Part shown: piece after piece, positions 42,810-53,880 of the stretch
Layout: each line of letters starts with the position of its first letter
Numbering within the stretch: position 1 is the first letter of the stretch
NCBI RefSeq assembly: GCF_900220985.1
Contig: NZ_OCPC01000002.1
Span: forward strand, 558,001 to 622,000
Reading direction: 5' to 3'
Length of the DNA: 64,000 bases
Source: Parahoeflea halophila
GTDB taxonomy: Bacteria > Pseudomonadota > Alphaproteobacteria > Rhizobiales > Rhizobiaceae
Translations under genes and position numbers: made by a program
Notes under the pieces: model-generated
Database searches by the model: none
What the model was told of the DNA's origin: nothing
What the model saw: only the letters and a program-made list of their open reading frames with translations

Positions 42810-44516
42810 TCAGTCGTCGCTGTTCTGCTTCTTGAGCGCAGCACCGAGAATGTCGCCGAGCGATGCGCCCGAGTCGGACGAGCCGAACTGTGCGACTGCC
42901 TGCTTTTCTTCGGCGATTTCCAGCGCCTTGATCGACAGGCCGACCTTGCGGTCCTTCTTGGAGAAGCTGGTGACGCGGGCGTCGACCGTCTGGCCGACCG
43001 AGAAGCGCTCGGGGCGCTGCTCGTCACGGTCACGCGACAGGTCGGAGCGGCGGATGAACGAAGACAGGTCTTCGTGATCAACCAGAACCACTTCGAGGCC
43101 ACCGTCGGTGATCGCAGTCACCTTGGCGGAGACCACAGCGTTCTTGCGCAGTTCGCCGGAGGCGGCTGCATCGCCGATCGCATCACGGCCGAGCTGCTTG
43201 ATGCCCAGCGAGATGCGTTCCTTGTCGACGTCGACGTCAAGCACGACGGCCTTGACCATGTCGCCCTTGTTGTATTCCTCGATGACCTGCTCGCCCGGAC
43301 GGTTCCAGTCGAGGTCGGAGAGGTGAACCATGCCGTCGACATCGCCTTCGAGGCCGATGAACAGGCCGAATTCGGTCTTGTTCTTGACTTCGCCTTCGAC
43401 TTCGGTGCCGGCAGGGTGGCTCTGTGCGAACACGTCCCACGGATTCTCCAGCGTCTGCTTGAGACCGAGCGAAATGCGGCGCTTGTTGGGGTCGACTTCG
43501 AGAACGACCACGTCGACTTCCTGCGTTGTCGACAGGATCTTGCCGGGGTGCACGTTCTTCTTGGTCCAGGACATTTCCGACACGTGGATCAGGCCTTCGA
43601 TGCCTGGCTCCAGCTCGACGAAGGCGCCGTAATCGGTGATGTTGGTCACGGTCCCGGTGATGCGCTTGCCGGCAGGGTACTTGACGCCGATGCCATCCCA
43701 CGGATCGCTTTCCAGCTGCTTCATGCCCAGCGAGATGCGGTGTGTATCCTGGTTGATGCGGATGATCTGGACCTTGACGGTCTGGCCGATCGACAGGATT
43801 TCCGACGGATGGTTGACGCGGCGCCAGGCCATGTCGGTGACGTGCAGCAGGCCGTCGATGCCGCCAAGATCAACGAACGCACCGTAGTCGGTGATGTTCT
43901 TGACCATGCCTTCGACGGTCTGACCTTCTTCGAGGTTCTGCACGATTTCCGAACGCTGTTCGGCACGGCTTTCCTCGAGAACGGTACGGCGCGAGACAAC
44001 GATGTTGCCGCGGCGCTTGTCCATCTTGAGGATTTCGAAGGGCTGGGGGATGTGCATCAGCGGGGAGACGTCGCGGATCGGACGGATGTCGACCTGCGAA
44101 CGCGGCAGGAAGGCCACGGCGCCGTCCAGATCGACGGTGAAGCCGCCCTTGACCTGATTGAAGATGACACCTTCGACGCGCTCCTGCGCGTTGAACTTCT
44201 CTTCCAGACGGACCCAGCTTTCCTCGCGGCGAGCCTTCTCGCGCGACAGCATGGCTTCGCCCAGGGCGTTTTCGATGCGCTCGACATAGACTTCGACTTC
44301 GTCGCCGACCTTGAGCGTGCCGTCCTTTGCCTTGGCGCCGAATTCCTTCAGCGGCACGCGGCCTTCGACCTTGAGACCGACGTCGATGATGGCGACGTCC
44401 TTCTCGATGGCCATCACGGTGCCCTTGGCGACATAGCCTTCGGCGAGGTCCTGCGTGGCAATGGATTCAGCGAACAGGGATGCGAAATCCTCTGTCATGG
44501 TTTCAGTGTTAGACAT
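42810..44516 (-). CDS. rpsA: 30S ribosomal protein S1
   Basis: 568 residues with six S1 (OB-fold) repeats; the last four show the pattern GxVxNITDYGAFVELxxGIEGLIHVSEMSW. It binds mRNA on the 30S subunit and is needed for translation initiation on most messages. The ATG at 44516 is chosen for the GGAG nine bases upstream and the usual MSNTETMTEDFASLF-like N-terminus of rhizobial S1. A strong terminator follows. In related genomes cmk lies just upstream; here a TetR/quinone reductase pair separates them. Confidence 0.96.
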   Translation of the reverse strand: MSNTETMTEDFASLFAESIATQDLAEGYVAKGTVMAIEKDVAIIDVGLKVEGRVPLKEFGAKAKDGTLKVGDEVEVYVERIENALGEAMLSREKARREESWVRLEEKFNAQERVEGVIFNQVKGGFTVDLDGAVAFLPRSQVDIRPIRDVSPLMHIPQPFEILKMDKRRGNIVVSRRTVLEESRAEQRSEIVQNLEEGQTVEGMVKNITDYGAFVDLGGIDGLLHVTDMAWRRVNHPSEILSIGQTVKVQIIRINQDTHRISLGMKQLESDPWDGIGVKYPAGKRITGTVTNITDYGAFVELEPGIEGLIHVSEMSWTKKNVHPGKILSTTQEVDVVVLEVDPNKRRISLGLKQTLENPWDVFAQSHPAGTEVEGEVKNKTEFGLFIGLEGDVDGMVHLSDLDWNRPGEQVIEEYNKGDMVKAVVLDVDVDKERISLGIKQLGRDAIGDAAASGELRKNAVVSAKVTAITDGGLEVVLVDHEDLSSFIRRSDLSRDRDEQRPERFSVGQTVDARVTSFSKKDRKVGLSIKALEIAEEKQAVAQFGSSDSGASLGDILGAALKKQNSDD

Positions 44517-44716
44517 GAATTCTCCTGGTGACCGTGCCCATGGCAAGCGGTCGGATGCGCCTGGCTGGTGTTGTTCGGACCGGCGATGCCTGTCTGTCCC
44601 AGACCTCCTGGAGGCGGGACGTGTACGGCGCGGGACAGGCTCGCTGGCTTTCGTTCAGTGTTCGAGCGCAGCATCCAGGGGACGCGGGCAGCTTCGGACG
44701 CGGCCTCTATACCTAT

Positions 44717-45322
44717 TTAGGTGGCCTCTCGCAAGTGCGGGGCTTGGTCTGCGTCAATCAGCGTCGCATGGATTGCCGTGGCCCAGATCTGGGCCAGCTC
44801 ATTCCTGTCCTGCGGCAGCGCGCTGCGGGTCACGCAAAAGCCTTCGAAAAGCGGCATCAATACCGACACCGCCCGGTTGATCCTGTCCCCGTCCGCCGCC
44901 GGATCGAGCGATCTGAGAGTTTGCGCATAAAAGCCTGCCAGCTCGCGGTAGTATCGCGTCATTTCCCTGGCCAGACTGCCGGACTGTTGCGCTGCGGCCC
45001 AGAGCTCCTTGAAGACGCGGGACGCCTGGGTCTCGTCCAGCAATTCAAGGCCGCTGCTGACAAGTTCGGACAGATCCCGCCGAAGGTCGCCGCTCGGCTG
45101 AAACGGCCGGTCCTGGACGAGCGCACCATAGCTGGCGATGAAGGATGCAAGCAGCGCCTCGAGCAGGGCCTCACGGGTCGCATAATGATATTGCAGGTTG
45201 CCCAGGCTGATCCCGCAGGCATCGGCCACCTTGCGCATGCTCAGGCCGGCGCCTCCCTCACGGACGAGCAGTGCTTCCGTCTGCTCCAGAATGAATTGCC
45301 GCTTCAGTTCGGCTTTCGACAT
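44717..45322 (-). CDS. TetR-family transcriptional regulator
   Basis: 201 residues. The N-terminal HTH reads LEQTEALLVREGGAGLSMRK then VADACGISLGNLQYHYATRE, the standard TetR fold, and the C-terminal helical domain would bind an effector. Start at 45322 because GGAGCC precedes it by 6-7 bases. It is divergent from a quinone reductase gene, with a perfect palindrome between them, so it most likely represses both. The effector may be a quinone or electrophile. Confidence 0.9.
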   Translation of the reverse strand: MSKAELKRQFILEQTEALLVREGGAGLSMRKVADACGISLGNLQYHYATREALLEALLASFIASYGALVQDRPFQPSGDLRRDLSELVSSGLELLDETQASRVFKELWAAAQQSGSLAREMTRYYRELAGFYAQTLRSLDPAADGDRINRAVSVLMPLFEGFCVTRSALPQDRNELAQIWATAIHATLIDADQAPHLREAT

Positions 45323-45379
45323 CGATTGGCTCCAAAAATTATACACACACAAATACAGCACTTGCATTTTGGGTCAAGC

Positions 45380-45407
45380 GACCTATTAAATAGGTCAACT
45401 GACCTAT
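45380..45407. promoter_or_regulatory. Palindromic operator of the TetR regulator
   Basis: GACCTATT-A-AATAGGTC (45380-45396) is a perfect 17-base dyad, followed by a third half-site GACCTAT (45401-45407). It lies in the 107-bp divergent interval between the TetR and quinone reductase genes, overlapping likely promoter elements. Confidence 0.78.
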
Positions 45408-45429
45408 CAATGACTGAATGGAGTGCGAA

Positions 45430-46377
45430 ATGAAGGCTCTCATATGTGAGAACAAGGCGCTGCGGCTGGCGGATCTGGCCGAGCCAGGGGTACCGAAGCC
45501 CGGAGAGGTGCGGGTCCGGGTGGCCGCAGCCACGGTAAATCCGACCGATCAGGACATGGCCGCCGGCGCCTATGATCTGTTCTTGAAACTCTACGGCGCG
45601 CGCGGACCGGTGAAGACCGGACTGGAATTTGCCGGCACCGTGGAGGAGGCAAGCGGACGCTACCGCAAGGGCGATCGCATCTTCGGCTACACGAGCCTGA
45701 TGAAGGGGCCGAAAACCCATCAGCAGGTTCTCAATGTGAATGAGAATTGCACCGCCGCGATCCCGGAGGGTCTCTCCTTCGAACAGGCGGCCAGTATCGC
45801 CATTGCCGGCAACAGCAGCCTCGCACTGATCGACGACATCGCCAGGCTTGCGGCCGGCCAGTCATTGCTGATCAACGGCGCCAGCGGCGGCGTCGGGGTC
45901 TTCGCCCTGCAATATGCGAAGTTCCGCGGCCTGAGAGTGTCTGCCACCGCAGGTCCCGGCCAGCAGGATTTTGTCAGAGGTCTGGGCGCCGAGGCGGTCT
46001 ACGACTACACCACACAGCCCCTCGATGCGCTTGGGAGCACTTTCGATGCCGTTCTCGACTTTTCCAACGGGTTGAAATTCCGCCACGTCCGGCATTTGCT
46101 GTCGCCAAGGGGCGTCTTCGTTCCCGCGGACCCGCTGAAGAACCTTGCCGACATCGCAGCCAACCCGCTTCGCCGGCAGAAGACGGGATATTTTCTCGTG
46201 CAAGAGGGCGACACCGGCAAGCTGTCCAAAGCGGCGGCGCTGGTGGCCGGAGGAAGCATCAAGGCAGAGATCGATTCGCGATTTCCACTCGCGGCCTATC
46301 GTGAGGCGTTTGAGCGTCTGGGAACCAAAGGCCGCCGCGGACGCATCATTCTCGACATGGCGGATGCTGCGAGCTAA
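45430..46377 (+). CDS. Zinc-independent quinone oxidoreductase (MDR superfamily)
   Basis: 315 residues. GroES-like N-terminal domain (MKALICENKALRLADLAEPG, PGEVRVRVAAATVNPTDQD) and a nucleotide-binding domain with INGASGGVGVFALQYAKFRG. No structural or catalytic zinc cysteines. C-terminal FERLGTKGRRGRIILDM is typical of this branch. It probably reduces a quinone or enone with NADPH as a detoxification step. The ATG at 45430 has GGAG 10 bases upstream; an ATG 12 bases earlier is possible. Confidence 0.88.
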   Translation: MKALICENKALRLADLAEPGVPKPGEVRVRVAAATVNPTDQDMAAGAYDLFLKLYGARGPVKTGLEFAGTVEEASGRYRKGDRIFGYTSLMKGPKTHQQVLNVNENCTAAIPEGLSFEQAASIAIAGNSSLALIDDIARLAAGQSLLINGASGGVGVFALQYAKFRGLRVSATAGPGQQDFVRGLGAEAVYDYTTQPLDALGSTFDAVLDFSNGLKFRHVRHLLSPRGVFVPADPLKNLADIAANPLRRQKTGYFLVQEGDTGKLSKAAALVAGGSIKAEIDSRFPLAAYREAFERLGTKGRRGRIILDMADAAS

Positions 46378-46481
46378 TGCATGTCGCGTTCAAATGGATT
46401 CATTCGAACGACAACGTACATGCATCATTTCAAAGGGCTACAGCGAGTTTTGCGCATCCGACTGGATGCGCGGCGCTGTAG
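46377..46481. repeat. RIME-like intergenic mosaic element (two palindromes)
   Basis: 105 bp. The first palindrome runs ATGCATGT (46377-46384) to ACATGCAT (46418-46425). The second has outer arms CTACAGCG (46438-46445) and CGCTGTAG (46474-46481) enclosing a perfect GCGCATCC-GACT-GGATGCGC hairpin (46452-46471). The size and two-palindrome plan fit the RIME elements described in rhizobia. It begins in the stop codon of the quinone reductase gene and ends 9 bp before the cmk stop, so it may also terminate both convergent transcripts. Confidence 0.75.
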
Positions 46482-46490
46482 CAGCGAGGC

Positions 46491-47141
46491 TCATCCTGCG
46501 GCCAGGGCCTTGTCGATGATGGTCCTGGCCGTCTCGAAGGCCTCCTCGATGCCCTGATCGGTGGTATCGACCATGTGCGCATCGGCTGCAGGCTTGAGCG
46601 GCGAATCGGCGCGTCCGGCATCTCGTGCGTCGCGCTTCTGGAGATCCGCGAGGATTTCCGGCAGTTCAGCGGTGCCGCCCTGGCCGATGATCTCCTGATA
46701 GCGGCGTTTGGCCCGCACTTCCGGGCTAGCCGTGACATAGAACTTGATCAGCGCATCCGGGCAGACGACGGTGCCGATATCGCGGCCATCGAGCACCGCA
46801 CCGGGCGGGGTTGCGGCAAACTCCCTCTGCGCCTCCACCAGCGCCTGCCGCACCTTGGGCATCACGGCGACTTTCGACGCCGCCTCGCCGATCTTGTGTG
46901 CCGACAGCACCGCCCGGTCGAGACCCGAAAGTTCGAGCCCGCGGGCGATCCCGGCGGCCAGATCCTCGTCATCGAGCGGCAATCCGCGATCGATCAGGGC
47001 CTTGGCCGTGGCACGGTAGGTGAGCCCGGTGTCAAGGTGCCGGAGCCCGTAATGTTCAGCCAGCTTGCGCGACAGCGTGCCTTTTCCGGCGGCGGCCGGT
47101 CCGTCGAGCGCGATCACGAGCTGCACTGTTTGAGCGATCAT
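46491..47141 (-). CDS. cmk: Cytidylate kinase
   Basis: 216 residues. P-loop [19 protein letters not shown] at residues 9-27, the CMP-binding [15 protein letters not shown], and [20 protein letters not shown] are all diagnostic. It phosphorylates CMP/dCMP to the diphosphate in the cytoplasm. Its start overlaps the stop of the paiB-like gene (ATGA). It belongs to the rpsA-cmk-aroA neighbourhood common in alphaproteobacteria. Confidence 0.95.
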   Translation of the reverse strand: MIAQTVQLVIALDGPAAAGKGTLSRKLAEHYGLRHLDTGLTYRATAKALIDRGLPLDDEDLAAGIARGLELSGLDRAVLSAHKIGEAASKVAVMPKVRQALVEAQREFAATPPGAVLDGRDIGTVVCPDALIKFYVTASPEVRAKRRYQEIIGQGGTAELPEILADLQKRDARDAGRADSPLKPAADAHMVDTTDQGIEEAFETARTIIDKALAAG

Positions 47142-47785
47142 GGCGTCACCTTGTCATTCTTCTGGCCACCATAGCGGCCGACCAGTTCGGCCATGGCCGC
47201 GTCACCTTGCGCAGCCAGCCCCGCCTGCACGCCGCGTCGGTCGGCTTCCGGACGGTTCTGGCTGACCTTCCATTTGCCGCTCAGCTCCGTGACAGCGATC
47301 TCGATGCCGACGATACCGCGCAATTGCGCCGCCACAAATTTCTCCGGCGCGTCAGTCACTTTCCACGCTTCGGGACGTTGCGCCTCCTGCCGGTCAGTCA
47401 GCTCGCTCACCTGCGGTCCGAGCCACTCCGCCCCCTCGTGAACGGTGGCTGCGCCGCGGGCCTGCACCATGGCGTAGTTCCAGGTCGGCACCACCTTGCC
47501 GTGCTCGGCCTTGGATTGATACCAGGACGGCGTCACATAGCTTTCGGCCCCCTGGAACACCACCAGCACCTGGGCGCCGTCCCGGATATGCCGCCATTGC
47601 GGATTGGCTTTCGACAGATGCGCACGAAGCGTCGTTGCGCCACCGGAGACAGACACCAGAAACGGCACCGGATTGGCCAGCGCCTCGCTGCCGGCGGTCG
47701 AGATCAGCAGACCGAGCGGATGGGCCTCGATCAGCGCCCTGAGCACGGTCTCGTCTTTCTCCTCGAACTGTGGCGGTGAATACAT
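47138..47785 (-). CDS. PaiB-family FMN-binding protein
   Basis: 215 residues. [20 protein letters not shown], then PLGLLIS, and [20 protein letters not shown] (the core FMN/PaiB motif) identify the family, whose Bacillus member acts as a negative regulator of sporulation and protease genes. The fold is a split barrel that binds flavin. It is coupled to cmk by a four-base overlap. The physiological role in alphaproteobacteria is not established. Confidence 0.9.
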   Translation of the reverse strand: MYSPPQFEEKDETVLRALIEAHPLGLLISTAGSEALANPVPFLVSVSGGATTLRAHLSKANPQWRHIRDGAQVLVVFQGAESYVTPSWYQSKAEHGKVVPTWNYAMVQARGAATVHEGAEWLGPQVSELTDRQEAQRPEAWKVTDAPEKFVAAQLRGIVGIEIAVTELSGKWKVSQNRPEADRRGVQAGLAAQGDAAMAELVGRYGGQKNDKVTP

Positions 47786-47879
47786 CAGGTAAAGCTCCTG
47801 TGCGCGTAGGCGGCTTGTCTCGTTCCGGTGCGGTCAGCGAGATCAATGCCCGGGAGATTGATGAAAAAGAGCAAGGCGC

Positions 47880-49915
<2,036 letters not shown>

Positions 49916-50100
49916 CTAAGTGGCTTGGGCGCAGCGCTAACTACCACAGCCATCGGCAAAGCGTCATCCGGAGAGCTACGTTTTTTGCTGAGAATGGCTT
50001 TGACAGCCGCGTTCAACATCATTAAGGGGTCCGGACCCGCCGAAACGGGAAGGCAGGTCTTGCAACCTAGGTCTTCCTGCCAGTTCAAGAGGCTTCGACA

Positions 50101-50499
50101 GTGGCAAAACCGGAACTTGGAACAAAACGCACTTGCCCCGAATCCGGGCGCAAATTCTACGATCTGAACAAAGATCCGATCGTCTCTCCCTACACGGGCA
50201 AGACGTATCCTGTCTCGTTCTTCGAAGAGACGGCCAAGATTGCCGTAATCGAGAAGGAAGAGGAAGAAGAGGAAGTCACGGAAGTCGAGGACGATTCGGC
50301 TGACGTGGAAGTCGTGTCACTGGAAGAGGCCGACGAGGAAACCAAGGCCAAGGGCAAGTCGGACGATCTGCCCGATATCGATGACGACGTCGAACTCGAC
50401 GATGACGACGATGATGACACGTTCCTCGCCGATGACGATGATGACGACGATGATGATGTCAGCGACATTATCGGCGTCAATGACGATGACGACGACTGA
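50101..50499 (+). CDS. TIGR02300 family acidic protein
   Basis: 132 residues starting with GTG after AGAGG. The first 45 residues (KPELGTKRTCPESGRKFYDL, then PYTGKTYPVSFFE) match the TIGR02300 family, known from alphaproteobacteria next to aroA. The rest is extremely acidic: a Glu-rich stretch, then aspartate runs including nine consecutive Asp residues, ending in DDDDD. The tail must be disordered and could act as a nucleic-acid mimic or metal buffer; function unknown. Confidence 0.88.
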   Translation: MAKPELGTKRTCPESGRKFYDLNKDPIVSPYTGKTYPVSFFEETAKIAVIEKEEEEEEVTEVEDDSADVEVVSLEEADEETKAKGKSDDLPDIDDDVELDDDDDDDTFLADDDDDDDDDVSDIIGVNDDDDD

Positions 50500-50672
50500 G
50501 ATGAGCCGTCCTTTTTGCGCTGAAAGCCGGCCGGTTTTCAAAACTGCAAAAAGGATTGATTTTTCATCTTGATCTTGTGCGGCAGCAGAAGTATGAAGCC
50601 GCACCTGCCCGCCACTTTCGGGTGTCTGGCAACTCGCAGGGATCGGTTCTTGACTTCGATCCTTCGCGTCCC

Positions 50673-50748
50673 GGGGCCATAGCTCAGCTGGGAGAGCGCC
50701 TGCATGGCATGCAGGAGGTCAGCGGTTCGATCCCGCTTGGCTCCACCA
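50673..50748 (+). tRNA. tRNA-Ala (GGC)
   Basis: 76 bases with encoded CCA. Acceptor GGGGCCA pairs with TGGCTCC; the anticodon stem CCTGC/GCAGG encloses loop ATGGCAT with anticodon GGC (codon GCC). D loop AGCTCAGCTGGGAGAGC and T loop GGTTCGATCC are standard. Not associated with an integrase. Confidence 0.97.
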
Positions 50749-51100
50749 TTTCCTTTTCGAGTAAGTCTTGCCGCTGAAAGCCGCGCCCCAGGGCCCAACC
50801 TTTTGCTGGGTCCGGCAACGCCGTCTTTGCTCGTTTGTAGCGTGTGGGATGGCGGCTTTGGAAAGGCGCCGGTTTGCCGGTGCTTGCTCGGATCGACGCC
50901 CATCCCGGTGACAGAATTGCGATGTTCCCGGCCCGGCCGGCAGATCTGGCCAATCCCAAGAAAAGTCAGAGCCATGAAACATGCAACGGCACGTCTGAGG
51001 GCGTTGGTCATTGCACATCGCGGGTGGGCGGCGTTGGTGTCATGACCCCGCCGGCCGAAGCTCCGGGGTCTGGCGAATCAGATCCGCGGACCGCTCAGGC
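50749..51100. other. Intergenic stretch after tRNA-Ala
   Basis: About 350 bp. Several short frames on both strands, none with a plausible start or recognisable product. No clear hairpin with a T-run was found after the tRNA. Confidence 0.5.
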
Positions 51101-51253
51101 TCAGGGTATGTAGATGGCAAATGTGACTGCGAGCAGGGTAAGGCCCACCAGTCCCAGAATGAAAACAAAACGCCGGGTGGGCGTCTTGAGGATGACTTCT
51201 CCCTGCCGTGCCTTGTGTGCCGAGAACGACTTCTCGTTTTCCTTCAGTCTCAT
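51101..51253 (-). CDS. 50-residue single-span membrane protein
   Basis: A short gene preceded by AAGGAGAT 10-17 bases before its ATG at 51253, a near-perfect ribosome site. The protein starts MRLKENEKSFSAHKARQGEV, has a basic TPTRR segment, and ends in one hydrophobic helix (FVFILGLVGLTLLAVTFAIY) just before the stop. I recognise the layout as that of a small conserved rhizobial membrane protein, sometimes misnamed as a peptide permease. Function unknown. Confidence 0.78.
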   Translation of the reverse strand: MRLKENEKSFSAHKARQGEVILKTPTRRFVFILGLVGLTLLAVTFAIYIP

Positions 51254-51482
51254 CGTTGCGGATCTCCTTTCGAGAATTCAACAATCGCGCGGTCGATTTG
51301 TTCCAGACACGTGACCGGGAGGGCCCCGAACCGCCTTGTGAACCCTGTCTCCTGAGCAATTCACGGGAACCATTGGTGCTCTGTCGCGATTGACGATTGC
51401 AGCGGGGAGTCACGCCATTCGTGGCCGCCGGTCCCACAGCTGGGTCCGCCCGTCTGCACTAACGGAGATAGGGTGCACCATC

Positions 51483-51800
51483 ATGGATGAAATTTTTGAA
51501 ACCCCGGACATGTCTGCCGCGGAGATCGAGGGCCGGCTGATCGCGCAACGCCGCGTCCTGCAATGGCTGCTGCTGAACGTGGCCAGTCACGATGTCGACA
51601 CCGGCGCGCTGCTCGACGATCTGAACGAGAACTGGCCTCCCGCTGATGCGCAGGAGGATCCCGGAGCGGTGCCGGCAAATGGCTTTGCCATCTTCTCCGC
51701 TGCCACGGCCGAGATGCGTCTGCTGCTTGAGCCGTTGAAACGGAACCGGCCATCTCCTGCAGGCGATGAAGGGACGGCGGACAAGCCGGACACCACGTGA
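51483..51800 (+). CDS. Hypothetical protein
   Basis: 105 residues, soluble, acidic, helical; not recognised. It begins MDEIFETPDMSAAEIEGRLI and includes AQRRVLQWLLLNVASHDVDT. The ATG at 51483 follows a weak purine-rich site (GGAGATAGGG). The C-terminal 20 residues look disordered. No partner genes are evident; flanked by other small hypotheticals. Confidence 0.6.
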   Translation: MDEIFETPDMSAAEIEGRLIAQRRVLQWLLLNVASHDVDTGALLDDLNENWPPADAQEDPGAVPANGFAIFSAATAEMRLLLEPLKRNRPSPAGDEGTADKPDTT

Positions 51801-51901
51801 AAGCGGCGCAGCAAATGACCAACCGGCTGGAACCTTGAAGCAAGCCAGGTAGTTGGACTCTTGATGAAGAGCCGGAAGTTCTTTCAGACAGGAGACAGCA
51901 A

Positions 51902-52105
51902 ATGACCGAGAAACCCGCATCAGGACCTAAGGAAACGAAGGATCAATCCAACCGCCGGAGCGGTGCGGAGAACATGCCCCCTGAAGACCGCCTGCCGGCG
52001 GCTGAAGATCCCGAAGCCGGCAAGGACGCAGCCGGCGAAGATCCCAATGAGACAGAGCAAAACAGTCTTGCCGGCATCGGCAGGAAGAAGATGCACCGGA
52101 GGTAA
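51902..52105 (+). CDS. Small disordered hypothetical protein
   Basis: 67 residues dominated by Glu, Asp, Pro, Lys and Ala, predicted disordered, ending in a basic GRKKMHRR tail. AGGAGA lies nine bases before the ATG, which supports expression. No family recognised. Proteins of this kind are often stress-induced in rhizobia, but that is only an analogy. Confidence 0.55.
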   Translation: MTEKPASGPKETKDQSNRRSGAENMPPEDRLPAAEDPEAGKDAAGEDPNETEQNSLAGIGRKKMHRR

Positions 52106-52440
52106 CGCGGCTGAAAGGGGGATCGCCCGTTTCGGTGCAGGGCTGGAACGCCGCCACGACTGACGATGACGAGAGCCCCGGGCGCCAGGAACGAGCAGGG
52201 ACTGCCTGAAACCTTGCGTCTTAACTGCCATGGCTTGAGAGATGGAGTACCGCGGGGGCCGGCGAAACAGCCATCTGATGCGGGTATGTCCTATAGGGGG
52301 TCTTGCGGCGCAATTTTCGGTGTGGGGTGCAACTTTTTGATAACCACACCGTGCAAAACCGGCCGTCAATGCCGTCGCTTTTACAGGTCTTGAAGTGTTT
52401 TCCGCCATTTGTCTGATGGGACAGAAGTGGGGAAACAGTC
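52106..52440. other. Intergenic stretch before the UbiA-type gene
   Basis: About 335 bp. No gene seen. The right half is locally AT-richer (AACTTTTTGATAACCACACC) and may contain the promoter of the UbiA/oxidase operon, but no confident -35/-10 pair was assigned. Confidence 0.5.
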
Positions 52441-53880
52441 ATGGATGCAGTGAGCGACAACCGGCACGTGCCGCTTTGCATTGATCTCGATGGAACATTG
52501 ATCGCGACCGACACGCTCTGGGAAGGGCTGGCCGCGGTGCTGATCCGCCGCCCATGGCTCTTGTTTGCGGTTTTTGCCTGGGCCATTGCCGGCAAGGCGG
52601 TGCTCAAGCGCGAAATCGCGGCCCGCTATGTCCGCAAGGGCGGGGAGTGGCCCTACCGTGCCGAAGTCATCGAACGAATCAGGATCGCCCGCAAAGCCGG
52701 CCAGCCGGTGTGGCTGGTCACCGGCGCCGCCCAATCCACCGCAACGACCATTGCCGACCATCTGGGGCTGTTCGACCGCGTCCTGCATTCCTCTGATTCC
52801 GAGAACCTGACCGCGCGCCGCAAGCGCGAACGGCTGATCTCCCTGTGCGGGGATGGCGGGTTCGACTACGCCGGCAACAGCCGCGATGATCTGGCGGTCT
52901 TCGACGCGGCGCGGCGCGCCATCATCGTCGCCCCGGACCGATCGGCCAGCCGCTGGGCCGCCGCCCACGAAGCCGAGGTGCTGCCGCTGGCCAGGATCTC
53001 GCCGTTGGCGATTCTCAAGTCGATCCGCGTGCATCAGTGGCTCAAGAACATCCTGATCGCGGTGCCGCTGGTTCTCAACCACGAATTTGCCGATTTCAAT
53101 CTTGCGCTGGCAGCGGTCGCGGCCTTCTTCTCGTTCAGCTTCCTGGCCTCGACTGTCTACATCGTCAACGACATTTCCGATCTCGCCAATGATCGCCAGC
53201 ACCCGCGCAAGCGTCTGCGCCCGCTGGCTGCCGGATCGGTGTCGATTCCCGTAGTCAGCGCCACCGCCATGGCGCTGCTCATGGCCTCCATCGGCCTGGC
53301 CAGCCTGCTGCCGCCGATGTTCTGGGGCGTTCTGGCGCTCTATGCGGTGATCACGACGGTCTATACCTTTGTGCTCAAGCGCAAGCTTCTGGTCGATGTC
53401 TTCACCCTCGCCGGGCTTTACACCCTGCGCATCATCGCCGGTGCCGCTGCAACCGGCGTCGACCTGTCGTTCTGGCTGCTGGCGTTTTCGATCTTCTTCT
53501 TCCTCAGCCTGGCGCTGGTCAAGCGCTATGTCGAACTCGACGAGCTTGCCGAGGATAGCGCCGGCCAGCTCAAGGGCCGCAGCTATCTCGGCAGCGACAA
53601 GGACATGATCGGCCAGGCCGGAATTGCCGCCGCGTTTTCTGCCGCCATGGTTCTCGCGCTCTATGTCGACAGCAACGAGGTGGCTTCGATGTACGCGCAG
53701 CCGGCGCTTCTGTGGCCCCTGTGCCCGCTGATTCTCTACATGCTGTTGAGGATCTGGGTGCTGGCGCGTCGCTCGCAGATGCATGAGGATCCGGTTGTGT
53801 TCATCATGCGCGACTGGCGCAGCCAGGTGACCACCGTTGCCGGCGCTGGCCTGGTGCTGCTCGCCGCGGTTCAGCTGTGA
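52441..53880 (+). CDS. HAD phosphatase-UbiA prenyltransferase fusion (DPPR-synthase-like)
   Basis: 479 residues. Residues 1-190 are a HAD-type domain (DLDGTLIATD at 15-24). Residues 200-479 are a UbiA-type membrane prenyltransferase with the Mg-binding motif NDISDLANDRQHPRKRLRPL at about 243-262 and about eight helices. The UbiA part resembles decaprenyl-phosphate phosphoribosyltransferase (mycobacterial Rv3806c) and NoeC-type proteins, which move phosphoribosyl groups to polyprenyl phosphate. The HAD domain could then remove the 5'-phosphate. Its stop overlaps the DprE1-like gene, supporting one pathway. Confidence 0.85.
   Translation: MDAVSDNRHVPLCIDLDGTLIATDTLWEGLAAVLIRRPWLLFAVFAWAIAGKAVLKREIAARYVRKGGEWPYRAEVIERIRIARKAGQPVWLVTGAAQSTATTIADHLGLFDRVLHSSDSENLTARRKRERLISLCGDGGFDYAGNSRDDLAVFDAARRAIIVAPDRSASRWAAAHEAEVLPLARISPLAILKSIRVHQWLKNILIAVPLVLNHEFADFNLALAAVAAFFSFSFLASTVYIVNDISDLANDRQHPRKRLRPLAAGSVSIPVVSATAMALLMASIGLASLLPPMFWGVLALYAVITTVYTFVLKRKLLVDVFTLAGLYTLRIIAGAAATGVDLSFWLLAFSIFFFLSLALVKRYVELDELAEDSAGQLKGRSYLGSDKDMIGQAGIAAAFSAAMVLALYVDSNEVASMYAQPALLWPLCPLILYMLLRIWVLARRSQMHEDPVVFIMRDWRSQVTTVAGAGLVLLAAVQL

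Noticed and set aside
42699-44531. Open frame of 610 codons on the plus strand
   Set aside because: Antisense of rpsA; the repeating S1 domains create a repeating meaningless frame.
50190-50480. Serine-run protein on the minus strand
   Set aside because: It is the complement of the aspartate codon repeats of the TIGR02300 gene.
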